A DNA stretch of 64,000 nucleotides from Primulina eburnea (lineage: Eukaryota > Streptophyta > Magnoliopsida > Lamiales > Gesneriaceae), in assembly GCF_022965805.1 (NCBI RefSeq), contig NC_133101.1, forward strand, positions 12,991,054 through 13,055,053. The letters are read 5' to 3'. The notes beneath the pieces were generated by a model. The model ran no database searches and was not told where the DNA came from. It saw only the letters and a program-made list of their open reading frames with translations. Both the position numbers and the translations under genes were made by a program. Below are positions 46,408 to 58,939 of the stretch, piece by piece (the stretch's first letter is position 1; the number at the start of each line of letters is the position of its first letter).

Positions 46408-48461
46408 TGTTAGAGTAGGTGCCCGTCGAGCCAAGTGTTGGCCGAGTGTTCACAATGAAACTCTATGTATAAACGATCTTTATTTTGATAATATTTAAAA
46501 TTATTATTTTGGCACTTCTTTATCTGTATACCCATGCTAGTTGCATAGATAAAGTCCTTGAATATACAAATAGTAGAAAGAATATGAGATGCTTATATGA
46601 TGAGTATCATGAAACTCATATTTGGAATACTGTATATTCTAAACAGTTCCTAGTCGATTCAGCCGCCGCTAAGAAGGATATAGGCCGCTCGAGTTAGAGA
46701 CTAGTATCTGCGATGTGAGTACCATGTTTCATTGGTAGGGGACATTGTGATGTCCGATCATGCAGATAGGTGCTCCTGGTAGAGTGCACTGAACAACCCT
46801 CCATAAAGGACTTTCCAAGTGGTTCTCACTTATCGAGTGGAAAAGTCCTAGTTTATGGTTGTACACCATTAGTCCTTATGACCCGAGACAACATTGAGAC
46901 TCTATGTGCTAGAATTACACTTTGGCTTGTTTACCGACTCTCATGGGGTCATCAGGTGGCAAGGTTGGGTGTTCTGTCGAAACATATAGGAGTCGATGCA
47001 TTGAAGTCTGGGATTCACCGCTTACCTTTGGGTATGGATATCCTATGTGTTCTCATGTGTATGTAGATTGAAATCTCTGATCAGAGTATGGTGGTAATTA
47101 TGAAAGGGGTTTCATAGATTACACCATCGATGCAACTACGACATGGCACATAGTATCGATTCATTGACAACTCTCGATAAAACAATGGTTGTCGAATCGA
47201 TCGGGATATATGAGTTGAAGGGACCGTACTGTACGCTAACCATAATTGAATGGTTCTTGCAGGCACTATCATTTGATACCTAGGGAATCATGTAAGCGAT
47301 GTTGCTAGGCGTTTAACATGGTTGGTTGGGTACTATCAGACTTGAGCTCTGACGTTCTTGTTATCAAAGGGTTGATAAGTAAGAATGGAGCAATTGGGGT
47401 ATGCTCATATAAGGACATGTTTAGTCCGAATCACATGGAAATGTGAATCCACGGCTAGTTGTATCAATGAACCATTGAGGGCCACACAAGTGCTGGCTTT
47501 CTAGATCCCGTTAAGAAGTAAAATAGTTCAATGTGTTGAACGGCTTATAAAGGAGATTATAAGCGTAAGGAAAATAGAAATATGACTTCTATGAGAGAAA
47601 TGTAAATTTTAATTTATGGAAGTGTTCCTAAATTAAAAGTTGGCCAAGTGAATAATGTATTTGAAAATTGTGATTTTCATAAACATTATTATGGACTTAA
47701 TTAAATTAATTCAAGTGTTGAATTAATTAAACACTAGTGGACCTAGTAGAGTCCAAATAATTAAATTAATTCAAGTGTTGAATTAATTAAATTAAATTGA
47801 GTCTTGTAGAGCTCAATTTAAATAAATTATTTAACTAGTGGACTTGAGTAAATTCAAGTAATGTTTGATTAGTCTCAAATATGTTTGAGATAATTAAATT
47901 TAGTCCATGGTTTTTAATTTGTTAAAAAACCATATATTATTTGCATGCATGGGAGGTGAAGGGTTGGAGACAACTTTTGCAACTATCAAGGCTTGGCATG
48001 TTACTTTTGTCTCTACTTTTTGCAAGAGCAAGACAAGTCTCCCCCCCTTCTCTCCTCCCTCTCCTTGGCCGAAACTCACACTCATTTTCTCTCAAGATTT
48101 TTCTTTATTTTTGATAGAGAATTTCTTACACTTCTCAAAGAAAAATGCTCTAATTTTTCTAGTGCAAAATTAGAGTTGATCTAGCTTGTTGGTGGTGGGC
48201 TTAATATTTGAGCAAGGTGGGCTCAAAGGGAAGCTTGAAGATTGTCTTGCCATTGAAGAGCTAAGGTGTTTACATCTTAGTTGGAGCCATCATCAACCTC
48301 AAGAGGTTGATAGGTAAAATTCTAAACACACTATGAATGTCATTTTTGTGTTTTTGTATATGCTACACCTAGTACTAGAGGTGGCCGAAATTTTCCATGT
48401 GTTTTTCGAAAATTTTGTTGCTTCCGTTGCGTTTTCGGTCACCTAATATCGATCCCCTTTA
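46408..48461 (+). repeat. 3' LTR of nested copia element
   Basis: 2054 bp, preceded by the polypurine tract AAGTGGGAGAT. Ends CCCCTTTA with the last dinucleotide mutated from CA, followed by the GAGAT duplication. Confidence 0.9.
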
Positions 48462-48730
48462 GAGATTTGGTTGAAGAAAATTGTCTTCTGGAGGCGTTGT
48501 TGTGGAAGGAGTGGCATGTTGTTGATAAGATTTCGAAATCTAGGGCATTTGCTAGAGTTCGAATTTATGAATTAAATGATTGGATTAGAACATGGCTTGA
48601 TTCAGTTGATGCCATGATATGTTCTGTAAACTGGGAACGTTGGTATGCATAATAATAAAATGTTATTTTCGATTTGTTGTGTTCTTGTTTTGTGCATATA
48701 ATTCTGTTAATGAAGCAAAATTAATAATTT

Positions 48731-51700
48731 CTAAGACAACTCAATTAAACCAAGTATATTTCTAAAGTAAGAAAACTTAGCCTCGGGTAGTGGTTTTGTG
48801 AAGATGTCAGCTGCTTGCTGTTCAGTTGAGATATATTCTAATCGAATATCCTTCTTCAAAGCATGATCCCTGATAAAGTGATGCCTGACATCTATATGCT
48901 TGGTTCTTGAGTGAAGAACTGGATTATAAGTAATTGCAATTGTGCTTGTATTATCACAAAATATAGGCGATGCAGTTGACTTGACTCCATAATCCTTCAG
49001 TTGTTGTTGAATCCAAATCAGTTGTGCACAGCAGCTACCAGCAGCAAGATATTCTGCTTCAGTTGTTGATGTAGCTATAGATGTCTGTTTCTTGCTGAAC
49101 CAAGAGATCAGTCTATCTCCTAAGAACTGACAAGATCCACTTGTACTTTTGCGATCAAGCTTACATCCTGCATAATCTGCATCTAAGTATCCAACTAAAT
49201 TGAAGGTGGAGTCTTTGGAATACCATAATCCAACATTTTGTGTATCCTTGAGATATCTCAGAATTCTTTTGGCTGCTGAGAAATGTGATTGCTTGGGGTT
49301 TGCTTGAAATCTGGCACACATACAGACAACAAAAACAATATCAGGGCGACTGGCTGTTAGGTATAGCAATGAACCTATTAACCCTCTGTATAATGTCGCT
49401 TCTACTGATATTCCCCCTTCGTCAATGTCTAGTTTAACTGATGAGCTCATGGGAGTTGTTGCTGCTGAACATGATTCCATACCAAATTTCTTTAGCAGCT
49501 CCTTTGTATATTTTGTTTGACTAATGAATATACCAGTTTCCAATTTCTTCACTTGCAGTCCAAGAAAGAATGTCAGTTCACCTATCATACTCATTTCAAA
49601 TTTATCCTGCATTAACTTAGCAAACTTCTCACACAATTTGGAGTTAGTTGACCCAAAAATTATATCATCAACATAAATTTGAACTAATAAGATATGATTA
49701 TTTTTAGCAAATTTGAATAAGGTCTTATCAACTGATCCTACTGAAAAATCATGATCAGTTAGGAATTTTGAGAGAGTTTCATACCAAGCTCTGGGAGCTT
49801 GTTTAAGACCATATAATTCTTTGTTTAAATAATATACATGATCAGGAAATTTGTGATTAGTAAAACCTGGAGGTTGTTCGACATATACTTCTTCCTGTAA
49901 TTGACCATTTAGGAATGCACTTTTCACATCCATCTGATAAACTTTGAAGTTTTTGTGGGATGCATAAGCAAGAAATATCCTGATTGCTTCCAATCTTGCA
50001 ACTGGAGCATACGTCTCATCATAGTCAATTCCCTTCTTGCATGTATCCCTGTGCTAATAGTCTTGCTTTGTTGCGTATGACTGAGCCATCCTCGTTCAGT
50101 TTATTCCTGTAAACCCATTTCGTACCTATAATGGTTTTTAAAGTTGGTCTTGGAACTAAGTTCCAGACATTATTGTGAGTGAACTGATTCAGCTCTTCTT
50201 GCATAGCATTTACCCTGTTGGGATCAACAAGAGCTTCATCAGTTTTCTTTGGTTCTAGTTGTGAGACAAAAGCTGAGTGAATAAATAAATTTAACATTTG
50301 ATTGCGAGTTCTTACAGGATCAGATGGATTTCCTATTACCAGATGATGTGGATGTGATTTTCTCCATCTGTATTCTGTATTTGTTGGATCAGCAACTTCT
50401 TCAGTTGGCATATGAGTGCAATTTTCAGCTTTAGTTGATGTCTCAGCAGCTGATATTTGATTGTTATCAGTTTCCTTTAATAGCTGATTGTTGTCATTAA
50501 CTTCATGCTGATTGTTGTCATTGACTTCATGCTCATTTTGTTGATCCAAAATCTCTGGTTCTGGTGTTTGGAAGATGTCTTGATTGTTATGACTTTCATC
50601 TTCATCATCATCGTCCAAACTAATATCTGTCAATCGATCAGCTAGCTCAACTTGATCTGTTGGCTTATCAGTTAGTACATTTTCATCAAAATTAACATGC
50701 GCAGATTCTTCAACATTTAAAGTTTTCTTATTAAAGACTCTGTAAGCTATACTAACTAATGAATATCCAAGGAAAATTCCTTCTGCAGATTTGACATCAA
50801 ATGCCTTTAGATAATTTTTACCATTATCATGAATGAAACATCTACAACCAAATATTTTGAAATAGGTGATTATGCTTTTTCTTCCATGCCAGATCTCATA
50901 TGGTGTTTTCATATGATTTTTATTAATCATCGATCTGTTCTGAGTGTAACATGCAGTGTTTACTGCTTCTGCCCAAAATCTTTGAGAAATCCCAGAATCA
51001 GCAAGCATTGTTCTAGCAGCTTCTTTTAGGGTCCGATTTCTTCTCTCAGCTACACCGTTTTGCTGAGGAGTTCTTGCTGCTGAGAGCTCATGCTTGATTC
51101 CAGCATTTTCTAGAAATTTTGAAAGTGTTTGATTGATGAATTCAGTTCCTCGATCAGATCTGATTCGATTAATCCCAACTGATTTTTCATTTAAAAGTCT
51201 TTTGAAGAGTTTAATAAGTTGTGCAGCCGTATGGTCTTTGGATTTTAGAAATATAACTCAAGTAAATCTTGAAAAGTCATCTACGACCACCAGGGTGTAT
51301 TTCATTCCCCCTAAGCTCATGACTGGTATTGGACCGAAGAGATCCATGTGCAATAGTTCTAAGCATCGGGATGAAGATTTACAGCCCTTGTTTTTGAAAG
51401 ACGATCGTACTTGTTTACCATACTGACATGCTGAGCAAAGTTTTTCTTTTGAAAAATTTATTTTGGGCAGACCAGTTACAAGTTCATGTTTGCTCAGATA
51501 AGCAATGGATTAAAAGTTCAAGTGATTTAACCTTTTATGCCACAACCAGTTTTGAGATGAATTTGAAGCAATGAAGCAGACTGGTGCATGAGGCTGTTCA
51601 TTCCAACTGACTTTATATGTGTTTCCAAATCGTTTGTCAGTTAGTATGATTTCATCAGTTGATGTTTTAACTGAGCATGAGTTTTTGTCAAATTGTACTA

Positions 51701-52497
51701 AAAATCCATTGTCGCATAACTGACTTATACTAATCAAGTTATACTTTAGATTTTCTACCAATAAAACATCTTTAATAGTAAAGTTACCATGGATAATCTT
51801 ACCCTTTCCCACGGTTTTACCTTTGGAATTATCTCCGAAACTGATGTTTGGACCACTATATTTGGTTAGTTGGGATAGCATGCTTGCATCTCCTGTCATA
51901 TGTCTTGAGCAGCCGCTGTCTAAGTACCATATTGAATTTTTATCTGTACCTGTTACCTGCAAGCACATACATAATATGATTTGGTACCCATATCTATTTT
52001 GGTCCACGACTTATTAGTCCCTTTGGAATCCATACTTGAATTAGTCTAACTGTCTTTCCAGTAGCTGTATTCCAGATTGTTTTTCTCTGCTTCTGTGTGT
52101 TAGGTATGTGTTGTACAGATGACACAATATGCGTTTTGGCTTGGTTTGACTGATGATTTAGTCTATATCTTTTCTGGACTGGTTTGCAGTTGTAATAATT
52201 TGAATAGTTATTTGATCGATTCTTTTCAAACCTTTTTGATGACTGACTTACTGAGTCAGTAGAAATTTTTGAACTATAACCAACTCCATGTCTTCTGGCC
52301 TTATACATATTTTCAATGGGTTGTTCATTCATTTTGCTAGGCTCAAATTTTTCTTGATCTACTGTTGATCTGACAAACTGAATGTACTTTTCTTTGTTTA
52401 CTGTCAACTGTGGTTGTATATCATTTGAAGACATTTCTCCTTGATTACTGAATCCTAAACCAGTTTTGTCAGAAACTGATTTTTGTGAATTATGCAT
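48731..52497 (-). pseudogene. SIRE-type pol (protease-integrase-RT-RNase H), decayed
   Basis: Protease has WYLDSGCSRHMTGD, at about 51900. The pre-integrase and integrase region (51510-50700) has RSDRGTEF-type and PQQNGVAERRNRT-type segments with several in-frame stops. Reverse transcriptase has [18 protein letters not shown] and [12 protein letters not shown]. RNase H ends [14 protein letters not shown] one-base shift between 50025 and 49993 separates the two largest open parts. Recognisable throughout, but not translatable as a polyprotein. Confidence 0.85.
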
Positions 52498-52539
52498 CTC
52501 ATTTAATGCAGTAGACGACTTATTCCAAGATTGAATAAG

Positions 52540-53957
52540 TTAAATCTGTTTTGAATTTTCAAAAATCAATTTCTGAATCAGTGACTGATCTTTCTTTCTT
52601 TCTTCTTTTAGCTCAGCAATTTCCCTTTTTAGACTCAACTCATCAACTGATTCATCAGTTTTAGTTTTGTTGTCTATGGGATCATTTTGCTTTGAATTTA
52701 TTTTCTCAAATGATAGTGCAAGTTTCTGGTACTCATTTACCATATCATGCAATGTCAGAATGAGTTCTTCTCTTGTAAAGTCAATTGAACTAAAATCAAA
52801 TACCTGTTGACTTGTCGATTCTGCTTCAGTATGATTTGCCATTAGGCATTTGACTTCCTCTTCATCACTTGAGCTATATGAACTTTCTGGTTCTGATTCA
52901 TCACTATCAGTTTCTGCCCATTTGGATTTGCTCTCTTCAGCTAGTAGAACTTCGTGTTTCTTTCTGTAGGTTTTCTTTTCTTCTCTGGGCCTTCTTTTAT
53001 GATCATATGGTTTCTTTCTTCTGTCAGTTGATCCTTGACTGTCCTTTTTAGGTTAGAACAGTCTGCAATGTAATAACCTGTTTTGCCACAATTGTAGCAA
53101 GCATTTGTTTCTTCTTTTGAATTGTTTTTCTGATATTGCTTCTGAAAGTTTCCTTGGTTCTTTCTCATGAACCTCCCGAATTTTTTGATGAATAGTGACA
53201 TTGCATCACTGCTTAATTGATCAGCAGATTTCTCAGCTGAACTGTTTGATTCAGTTCTGACAGCTGCTAAAGCAGTTGTAGTTGTGGGAGTAGATAATTC
53301 TCCTTCTCTGTTCTGCAATTCAAATTCATAAGCTTTTAAGTCAGCAAACAGTTCATGAATTTCGATCTGGTTCAAGTCTTTTGATTCTCTCATAGCCATT
53401 GTTTTGACGTCCCATTCCTTTGGAAGACCTCTCATTACTTTCAATGCAACTTCTTTGTTAGTATGCACTTTTCCGAGTGCATTTAATTCATTTACAATAC
53501 TGCTCACTCTTTCATCATACTCATTCATTGACTCTCCAACCTTCATTTTGATATTGTCAAATTTCTGGACAGCAACGGATAGTTTATTTTCTTTTGTTTG
53601 GTCATTTCCTTCATACAACTGAATCAACTTCTCCCAAATTTCTTTTGCTGTTTTGCACATCCTTATTTTGTTGAAGGTTGCTTTATCCAATGTTTTGTAT
53701 AGAGTATCCTTGGCCACGTTGTCAAGATTGGCTTTTCTCTTGTCCTCAGTTGTCCACTCTTCTCTGGGCTTCTGAATTCTCTGTGGTGCCCCTTCAGTTA
53801 TGGCTATTGCTGTGTTTGCTTTCAGAATCTTCATGGGTCCGTCTGTTATGACAAACCACATATCATCATCTTGTGCAGCTAAGTGAGCCTGCATTCTGAT
53901 TTTCCAGTCATCAAAATCTTCTCTTGAGAACATAGGAATTTTATTGAAAGAAGTCAT
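52540..53957 (-). pseudogene. SIRE-type gag with coiled-coil tail, frameshifted
   Basis: Starts MTSFNKIPMFSREDFDDWKI. The capsid-type domain covers about residues 1-220, followed by the knuckle CYNCGKTGYYIADC, where the usual zinc-binding His is Tyr. A frameshift near 52960 moves the C-terminal part to another frame. That part has an acidic SSSDEEE-type stretch and the coiled coil REIAELKEERKKDQ. A long tail of this kind is typical of Maximus/SIRE gag. Confidence 0.82.
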
Positions 53958-54003
53958 GCTAACAGATTTATAGATCAGAAGTATTCAAAAACAAGATTCA
54001 ACT

Positions 54004-54015
54004 GCTCTGATACCA
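54004..54015 (-). other. Primer binding site of SIRE-type element, tRNA-iMet
   Basis: The minus strand reads TGGTATCAGAGC, two bases inside the 5' LTR. Confidence 0.88.
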
Positions 54016-54017
54016 CT

Positions 54018-54974
54018 TGATAGGATCGGTTATCACACTAAGAGTGTTTACAAGGGGGGGTTTAATAAACACTCACACTTAAAATGTTCTTTAAGAGTAT
54101 TTGAGTTCAGTTTAGTTACAAACTGAAACTCGAAATCTTGTTGGTCAATAACAATCAGTTAAACTGGAGTAGTTGCGGAAAGTAACTGATTGAAAGATAG
54201 AATACAAAACTGAAAGAAATATGCAAGAGTTGTTTCTGGATGTTCGGAGAATTTAATTACTCCTACGTCACCCCTTCTATCACAAGGATAGGATATTCAC
54301 TAAAATAATTTGATCAAGTACAACACTTGTACAGACCCACTTCAGTTTGGCCTTACAACTGCCAAAATTTAAACTCTTAGATTTACACAATGTTTTCAGT
54401 ACGTAACTGATATTAGCACAATTAAGTCTAAAAACTTTTAGAGAGTGCTAATAAGCTCAGATTGTAGCCTTGATTGCTACGAGTAATTCAAATGAGATTG
54501 AGCTGAGATTTTGACAGAGTAACAACAAGCTTAAGATTGAGTGATCGTTTCAATACTTCATCTTCTGTTCTTCAGTTATATTTATACTTCTTTTTCAATG
54601 GTAACTTTGATATGCATTTGAATTCTAGTATCCGTTGATTGCCACTTCATCATTCCTTGGGCAATGTTCTCTTCATTGATTGTGATACGGCGTCTTAATT
54701 GCTATAGCCGAAACACATTGTTCTATGCTGTAGTGATCGAGGTGCGACGCCCTTGTAATTTGTTTGTTTCCTTTGGTCTTTCCCGAGATGTCTTCAGTTG
54801 AGAAGCTTTTAAGACATTCTGTTTTTAACTGATCAGTTTCAACTGATCATTTTACTTTGTATCATTGTATCAACTGTCTTCAGTTGTCGAATATGCTTGT
54901 GCGCATCAGTTGATTCTTATTTTGTTAATCGATTGATTTATGTTTTGTCAAACTCCAGAATCTAGTTTTCAACA
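54018..54974 (-). repeat. 5' LTR of SIRE-type element
   Basis: 957 bp, a diverged partner of 21820-22780. The flanking duplication ATATC follows at 54975. Confidence 0.88.
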
Positions 54975-55775
54975 ATATCATATTGAGCCTATCTATTATT
55001 GAGATCCAGTTATATTTCGGTTGAGATCCGTTATATATATATGATATGATATGGTGTACTGGAGATGTTTGGCTACCTTGATTCGGTCCGTCTTAGGTAG
55101 TTGCTGGCTTCGAGGCTGGGTCATATACCAGGCACGGTCCGCTAAGTCGTGGACCAGCTCGAGCATATATGTATGATTGTTGATTTCGATCATTTGATTC
55201 CTGATATCCTGATATCTTGCACCTACACATGCATTGAATTCATGCATGGCATCATTGCATTTCTATGTCATATATCATGGTTTCTTGATGTCTCGTACTG
55301 GGGTTTCTGACCCCCGAGAGGGGGCTGTCGTGTCTTTTGTGTGTGGACATGACAGGTGGTACAGATGGTTCGACCTCAGGCGCTCGAGTGGAAGCCTCAG
55401 GAAGTAACAGAGCTCCTTGAGAGTGGGCTCAGTTGTATTTAGGTACTGCGTGGTGTTGATGTCTCCCAGATATTATATGTATATATTTGGAGGATTGTAT
55501 TATGGTATTATCGAGCCTTGTCGGCTCTATGATATTTTGGGTTTGTATATGTCATGTTTGTGTTTAGCTGGCACATGTTTATGTTGTTGTGTTTATTGAG
55601 GGCATACGTTGTGTATTTTGAGTATTTGATTCTCTGGTATGTCCTATTTATGCTAAGGTTATGCCGAAATTTTTATAGGCCCAAACGCAAATTTTTAACT
55701 CATTTTTCCGCTGTTTACTGATTAATTATGATTTCATATTAATAAATCGTTATTAGGATAACGGGCCCTCACAGT

Positions 55776-55787
55776 TGGTATCAGAGC
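55776..55787 (+). other. Primer binding site of base chromovirus, tRNA-iMet
   Basis: TGGTATCAGAGC, two bases after the LTR end at 55773. Confidence 0.88.
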
Positions 55788-56015
55788 GTAGACTGGGATA
55801 CGCTCGTATTAGAGTTAATACACTCGAGTTTAGGCACAAGAAATTTGTGCGCATGTGTTTGATTATTTGAAATTAATTGCTCTTGCCTGATGTGAATTAC
55901 ATGTTAGTATATTAGAGATATGACATGTAGACTATGCATTTGAGTTTTATTCTGGTGTTTTTGATTATATTGAGGTTATTGAATATTTTGGGAATTTAAC
56001 CTTAAATTCTGTAGA

Positions 56016-57194
56016 ATGGCAACTAGAGGGAATAAAGGGAAAGGAAAAGAAGTGGCTCTGGAGTCTGGGGCATAGAATATCGGAGGTATTGACAGAGTTC
56101 CTCGAGATAGACGCGGGCGTCCTGCTGCAGAGGTAGCCGCTAGAGCTGATGCAGAGGTAGAACAGTTGGTGAACAGGGTTGATGAAATGGAATTGGCTGT
56201 AGCTCGATTTCAAAATATGCATCCCGCGAAATTCTTTGGGAATGAAGGCAGTGATCGAGCAGAAGGATGGCTGAAACAAATGGAATTCGTGTTTAACACA
56301 GTGGATTATGATTCTGATAGAAGGTTGACCATGGCAGTTCTCCAACTACGGGATCGTGCACAGCGTTGGTGGGAGGCTAATACCAATGTATTGCAACAAA
56401 CAGGTAGTCAAATCACTTGGGAGGTGTTTCGTGCTAAATTTCTCCAAGAATATGCTCCACCATCCTACTATTCAGCCCGAGAATCAGAATTTCATCGACT
56501 AGTTCAGGGCAATATGTCCGTTGAAGAATATGCTCGACAACTTTCTGCTCTCCTCACTTATGTGCCACATGTGGCTGTGAGTGAAAAAGGTAAAATTTCA
56601 AAATTTTTGGAAGGACTGGACTTTCAAATACATGCTATGGTTATGGCTGGGTCGCCTACAACTTATGCCAAAGCTGTGGATAAGGCGATTGGAATTGAAG
56701 CTGGATTGAAAAGGGGTAAACAACCACAGGCTCCACAAATGCCTAGTGGGGGTTCATATTTTCCAGCGGGTACACCATCTTTTCCATCTCAACAGTCATG
56801 CCAACAGAAACAAAAACAATTCAGACCAAAAGGAAAACAATTTAAAAAGAAATATCAGTCCAGTTCCTCTAGTTCGAGCAGTTCACAAAGTGTGACAGGT
56901 GGACAGTACCCCGTGATTTACTTTGATCGATGTGGAGGAAGACATCCTACTGCACAGTGTAGTGGAGTACAGGGTTCATGTCATACTTGTGGTAAGTCAG
57001 GGCATTATGCCAGAGTTTTTCCGAGCCGTGCACAGGGACAGATGCAGCCACAACAGTTGCCTTATGCCAGAGGTAGTTTTCCAGGTGGCTCATCTCAGTA
57101 ACCATTTGCTTCTGCACCGTCATACCAGTAGTCTAGTTACCCACAGGTCAGGGGTAATGTTCCACAGTCTTTTCAGGGTCCCCAACAAGCCCGA
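56016..57194 (+). pseudogene. Gag of base chromovirus, with in-frame stops
   Basis: Starts MATRGNKGKGKEVALESGA at 56016. Stops in the same frame are TAG at 56073, TAA at 57099 and TAG at 57129. No frameshift separates it from pol. Gag has FFGNEGSDRAEGWLKQMEFV and DRAQRWWEAN, and the knuckle CHTCGKSGHYARVF has lost its final Cys. Each stop is one C-to-T change from a glutamine codon. Confidence 0.85.
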
Positions 57195-58939
57195 GTGTAT
57201 GCTTTGACTGAGGACCAGGCTAGAGAGGCTCCAGGAGGGGTGATCGCAGGTACTTGCCTTATTTACGATCATATTGCACGAGTTTTATTTGATACTGGAG
57301 CATCTCATTCATTCATTGCATCTGATTATGTTGATGAATATGAACTCTGGACTACACCATTTAATGAAACTTTATCTGTGTCTACGCCAGCTGGTCGATT
57401 TATTCCATCTGGGCAAATTGTGTTAGATTGTGTGTTGCATTTCGATGATAGCATTATGATCACAAACTTGATTGTATTACCGATGCATGATTTTGATTGT
57501 ATCATTGGTATGGACACACTGTCCAGTTATCGAGCCACTGTAGATTGTTTTCATGGTGTTGTACGATTTAGGCCATACTATGGTAGAAAATGGAATTTTT
57601 ATGGTCAAGGATCACAGGCTAAGATACCGTTAGTCTCAGCAATGGAAATGTTTAGATTATTATCTTTAGGAAATGAGGGATATATGGTTTATGCTGTGGA
57701 TGCTACAAAGAAAGAACCGAAATTATCTGATATCCCAGTAGCGAAAGAATTCCCCGATGTCTTTCCTGAAGAAATACCAGGCTTTCCACCACAGAGAGAA
57801 ATTGATTTTAGCATCGACTTGATGCCGGGTACTGCGCCGATTTCTAGAGCACCGTACAGAATGGCTCCTGAAGAACTGAAAGAATTGAAAGAGCAATTAC
57901 AGGACTTACTCGAAAAGGGTTATATACGCCCTAGTATGTCACCCTGGGGAGCACCTGTATTGTTCGTAAAGAAGAAAGATGGCTCTATGAGAATGTGCAT
58001 TGATTATAGGCAGCTCAATCGAGTCACTGTTAAAAATAAATACCCTATGCCTAGAATTGATGACTTGTTTGATCATCTTCAAGGAAATTCTGTTTATTCG
58101 AAGATTGATCTTCGATCAGGATACCATCAACTTCGGGTTAGAGAAGAAGATGTTCCTAAAACAGCTTTTAGAACTAGATATGGGCATTATAAATTCCTAG
58201 TAATGCCGTTTGGTTTAACAAATGTACCAGCAGTGTTTATGGATCTGATGAATAAAGTGTTCAGAAATTTTTTGGATAAATTTGTTATTGTCTTTATTGA
58301 TGATATACTGGTGTATTCGAGATCAAAACGGGAACATAAAGAGCATTTACGATTGGTTCTTCAAACAATTCGAGATTCTCAATTGTATGCTAAGTTGTCA
58401 AAGTGTGAATTTTGGATGGATAGCGTGATATTTTTGGGTCACGTGATATCAGCCCAAGGTATATCTGTAGATCCGAGTAAAGTTGAAGCAGTCCTGAATT
58501 GGGCTAGACAAACCAATATACCGGAGATTCAAAGTTTTATGGGATTGGCCGGCTATTATAGACGATTCATTGAAGGATTTTCACAGATTGCCCGACCTAT
58601 TACCCAACTGACCAAGAAAGATGCAAGATTTATTTGGTCAGATGAATGTGAAAAGAGTTTTCTTACATTGAAAGAGAAGTTGACAACCGCACCAGTGTTG
58701 GCATTGCCATCTGGATCAGGTGGATTTGTGGTTTGTACTGATGCATCATCAAGAGGTTTGGGATGTGTTTTAATGCAACATGGAAAAGTTATTGCTTATG
58801 CTTCAAGGCAATTGAAAACACATGAATCCCGATATCCAGTTCATGATCTTGAACTAGCAGCCATTGTTTTTGCTTTAAAAGTTTGGCGACATTATTTATA
58901 TAGTGAGCAGTTTATTATCTACTCAGATCATAAGAGTTT
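57195..58939 (+). pseudogene. Protease-RT-RNase H of base chromovirus, truncated by insertion
   Basis: Continues the gag frame. The protease has [12 protein letters not shown], reverse transcriptase has [28 protein letters not shown] and [12 protein letters not shown], and RNase H starts at [16 protein letters not shown]. The frame is cut at IIYSDHKS by the LTR of the next element. Integrase and any chromodomain would lie beyond the right edge of the window. Confidence 0.9.

Larger units (their letters stand above)
27222..48461 (+). mobile_element. Ty1/copia element nested in mini-gene 2, itself interrupted
   Basis: Two 2054-bp LTRs (27222-29275 and 46408-48461) with target duplication GAGAT (27217-27221, 48462-48466). 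Plus-strand order is LTR, tRNA-Met-like primer site, 1.7-kb leader, gag, protease, integrase, reverse transcriptase (cut at 34149 by the Athila-like element), RNase H from 45557, polypurine tract and LTR. Gag has a frameshift and pol has stops, so it is dead. I do not assign a lineage beyond copia. Confidence 0.9.
27003..48652 (+). pseudogene. Antisense mini-gene 2 in SIRE element, split by a copia insertion
   Basis: The coding part is 27003-27221 plus 48467-48652, separated by a 21-kb copia element. Removing the insertion and one copy of the GAGAT duplication restores a single open frame. The N-terminal part ends ...RFEVRHVRD and the C-terminal part begins LVEENCLLEALLWKEW. The protein of about 135 residues is a diverged relative of mini-gene 1, with the same WE-x-x-x-EL start and W-x-R-x-W end. 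The start is uncertain, because an ATG at 26986 opens a different frame. An AATAAAA signal follows the stop. It is broken by the insertion, and function is unknown. Confidence 0.6.
21820..54974 (-). mobile_element. SIRE/Maximus-type Ty1/copia element, nested and decayed
   Basis: LTRs of 961 and 957 bp lie at 21820-22780 and 54018-54974, with target duplication ATATC (21815-21819, 54975-54979). Minus-strand order is LTR, tRNA-iMet primer site, gag with coiled-coil tail, protease-integrase-RT-RNase H, a spacer with two antisense mini-genes, an env-like ORF, a 27-bp minisatellite, polypurine tract and LTR. An env-like ORF after pol and a long gag tail are features of the Sirevirus/Maximus lineage. 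Several frameshifts and stops, and visible LTR differences, show that it is not recent. Confidence 0.85.
20463..55773 (+). repeat. 5' LTR of base chromovirus, split by nested insertion
   Basis: Segments 20463-21819 and 54980-55773 together form one LTR of about 2151 bp. The interruption carries the target duplication ATATC on both sides. The right segment ends in CCCTCACA, two bases before the primer binding site. Confidence 0.82.
20463..58939 (+). mobile_element. Plus-strand Ty3 chromovirus, base of the nested stack
   Basis: The element starts TGTAATGACCCG inside exon 7 of the host gene. Its 5' LTR resumes after a nested copia insertion and ends ...GGGCCCTCACA at 55773, next to a tRNA-iMet primer binding site. 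Gag-pol follows until RNase H is cut at 58939 by another element. The rest, including the 3' LTR and the host exon remnant, should lie right of the window. Excluding nested DNA, the 5' LTR is about 2151 bp. Confidence 0.85.

Noticed and set aside
55776..55787. tRNA gene at sequences complementary to tRNA-Met or tRNA-Asp
   Set aside because: Only 12-18 bases match, directly next to LTR ends. They are primer binding sites. No cloverleaf-sized tRNA was recognised anywhere.
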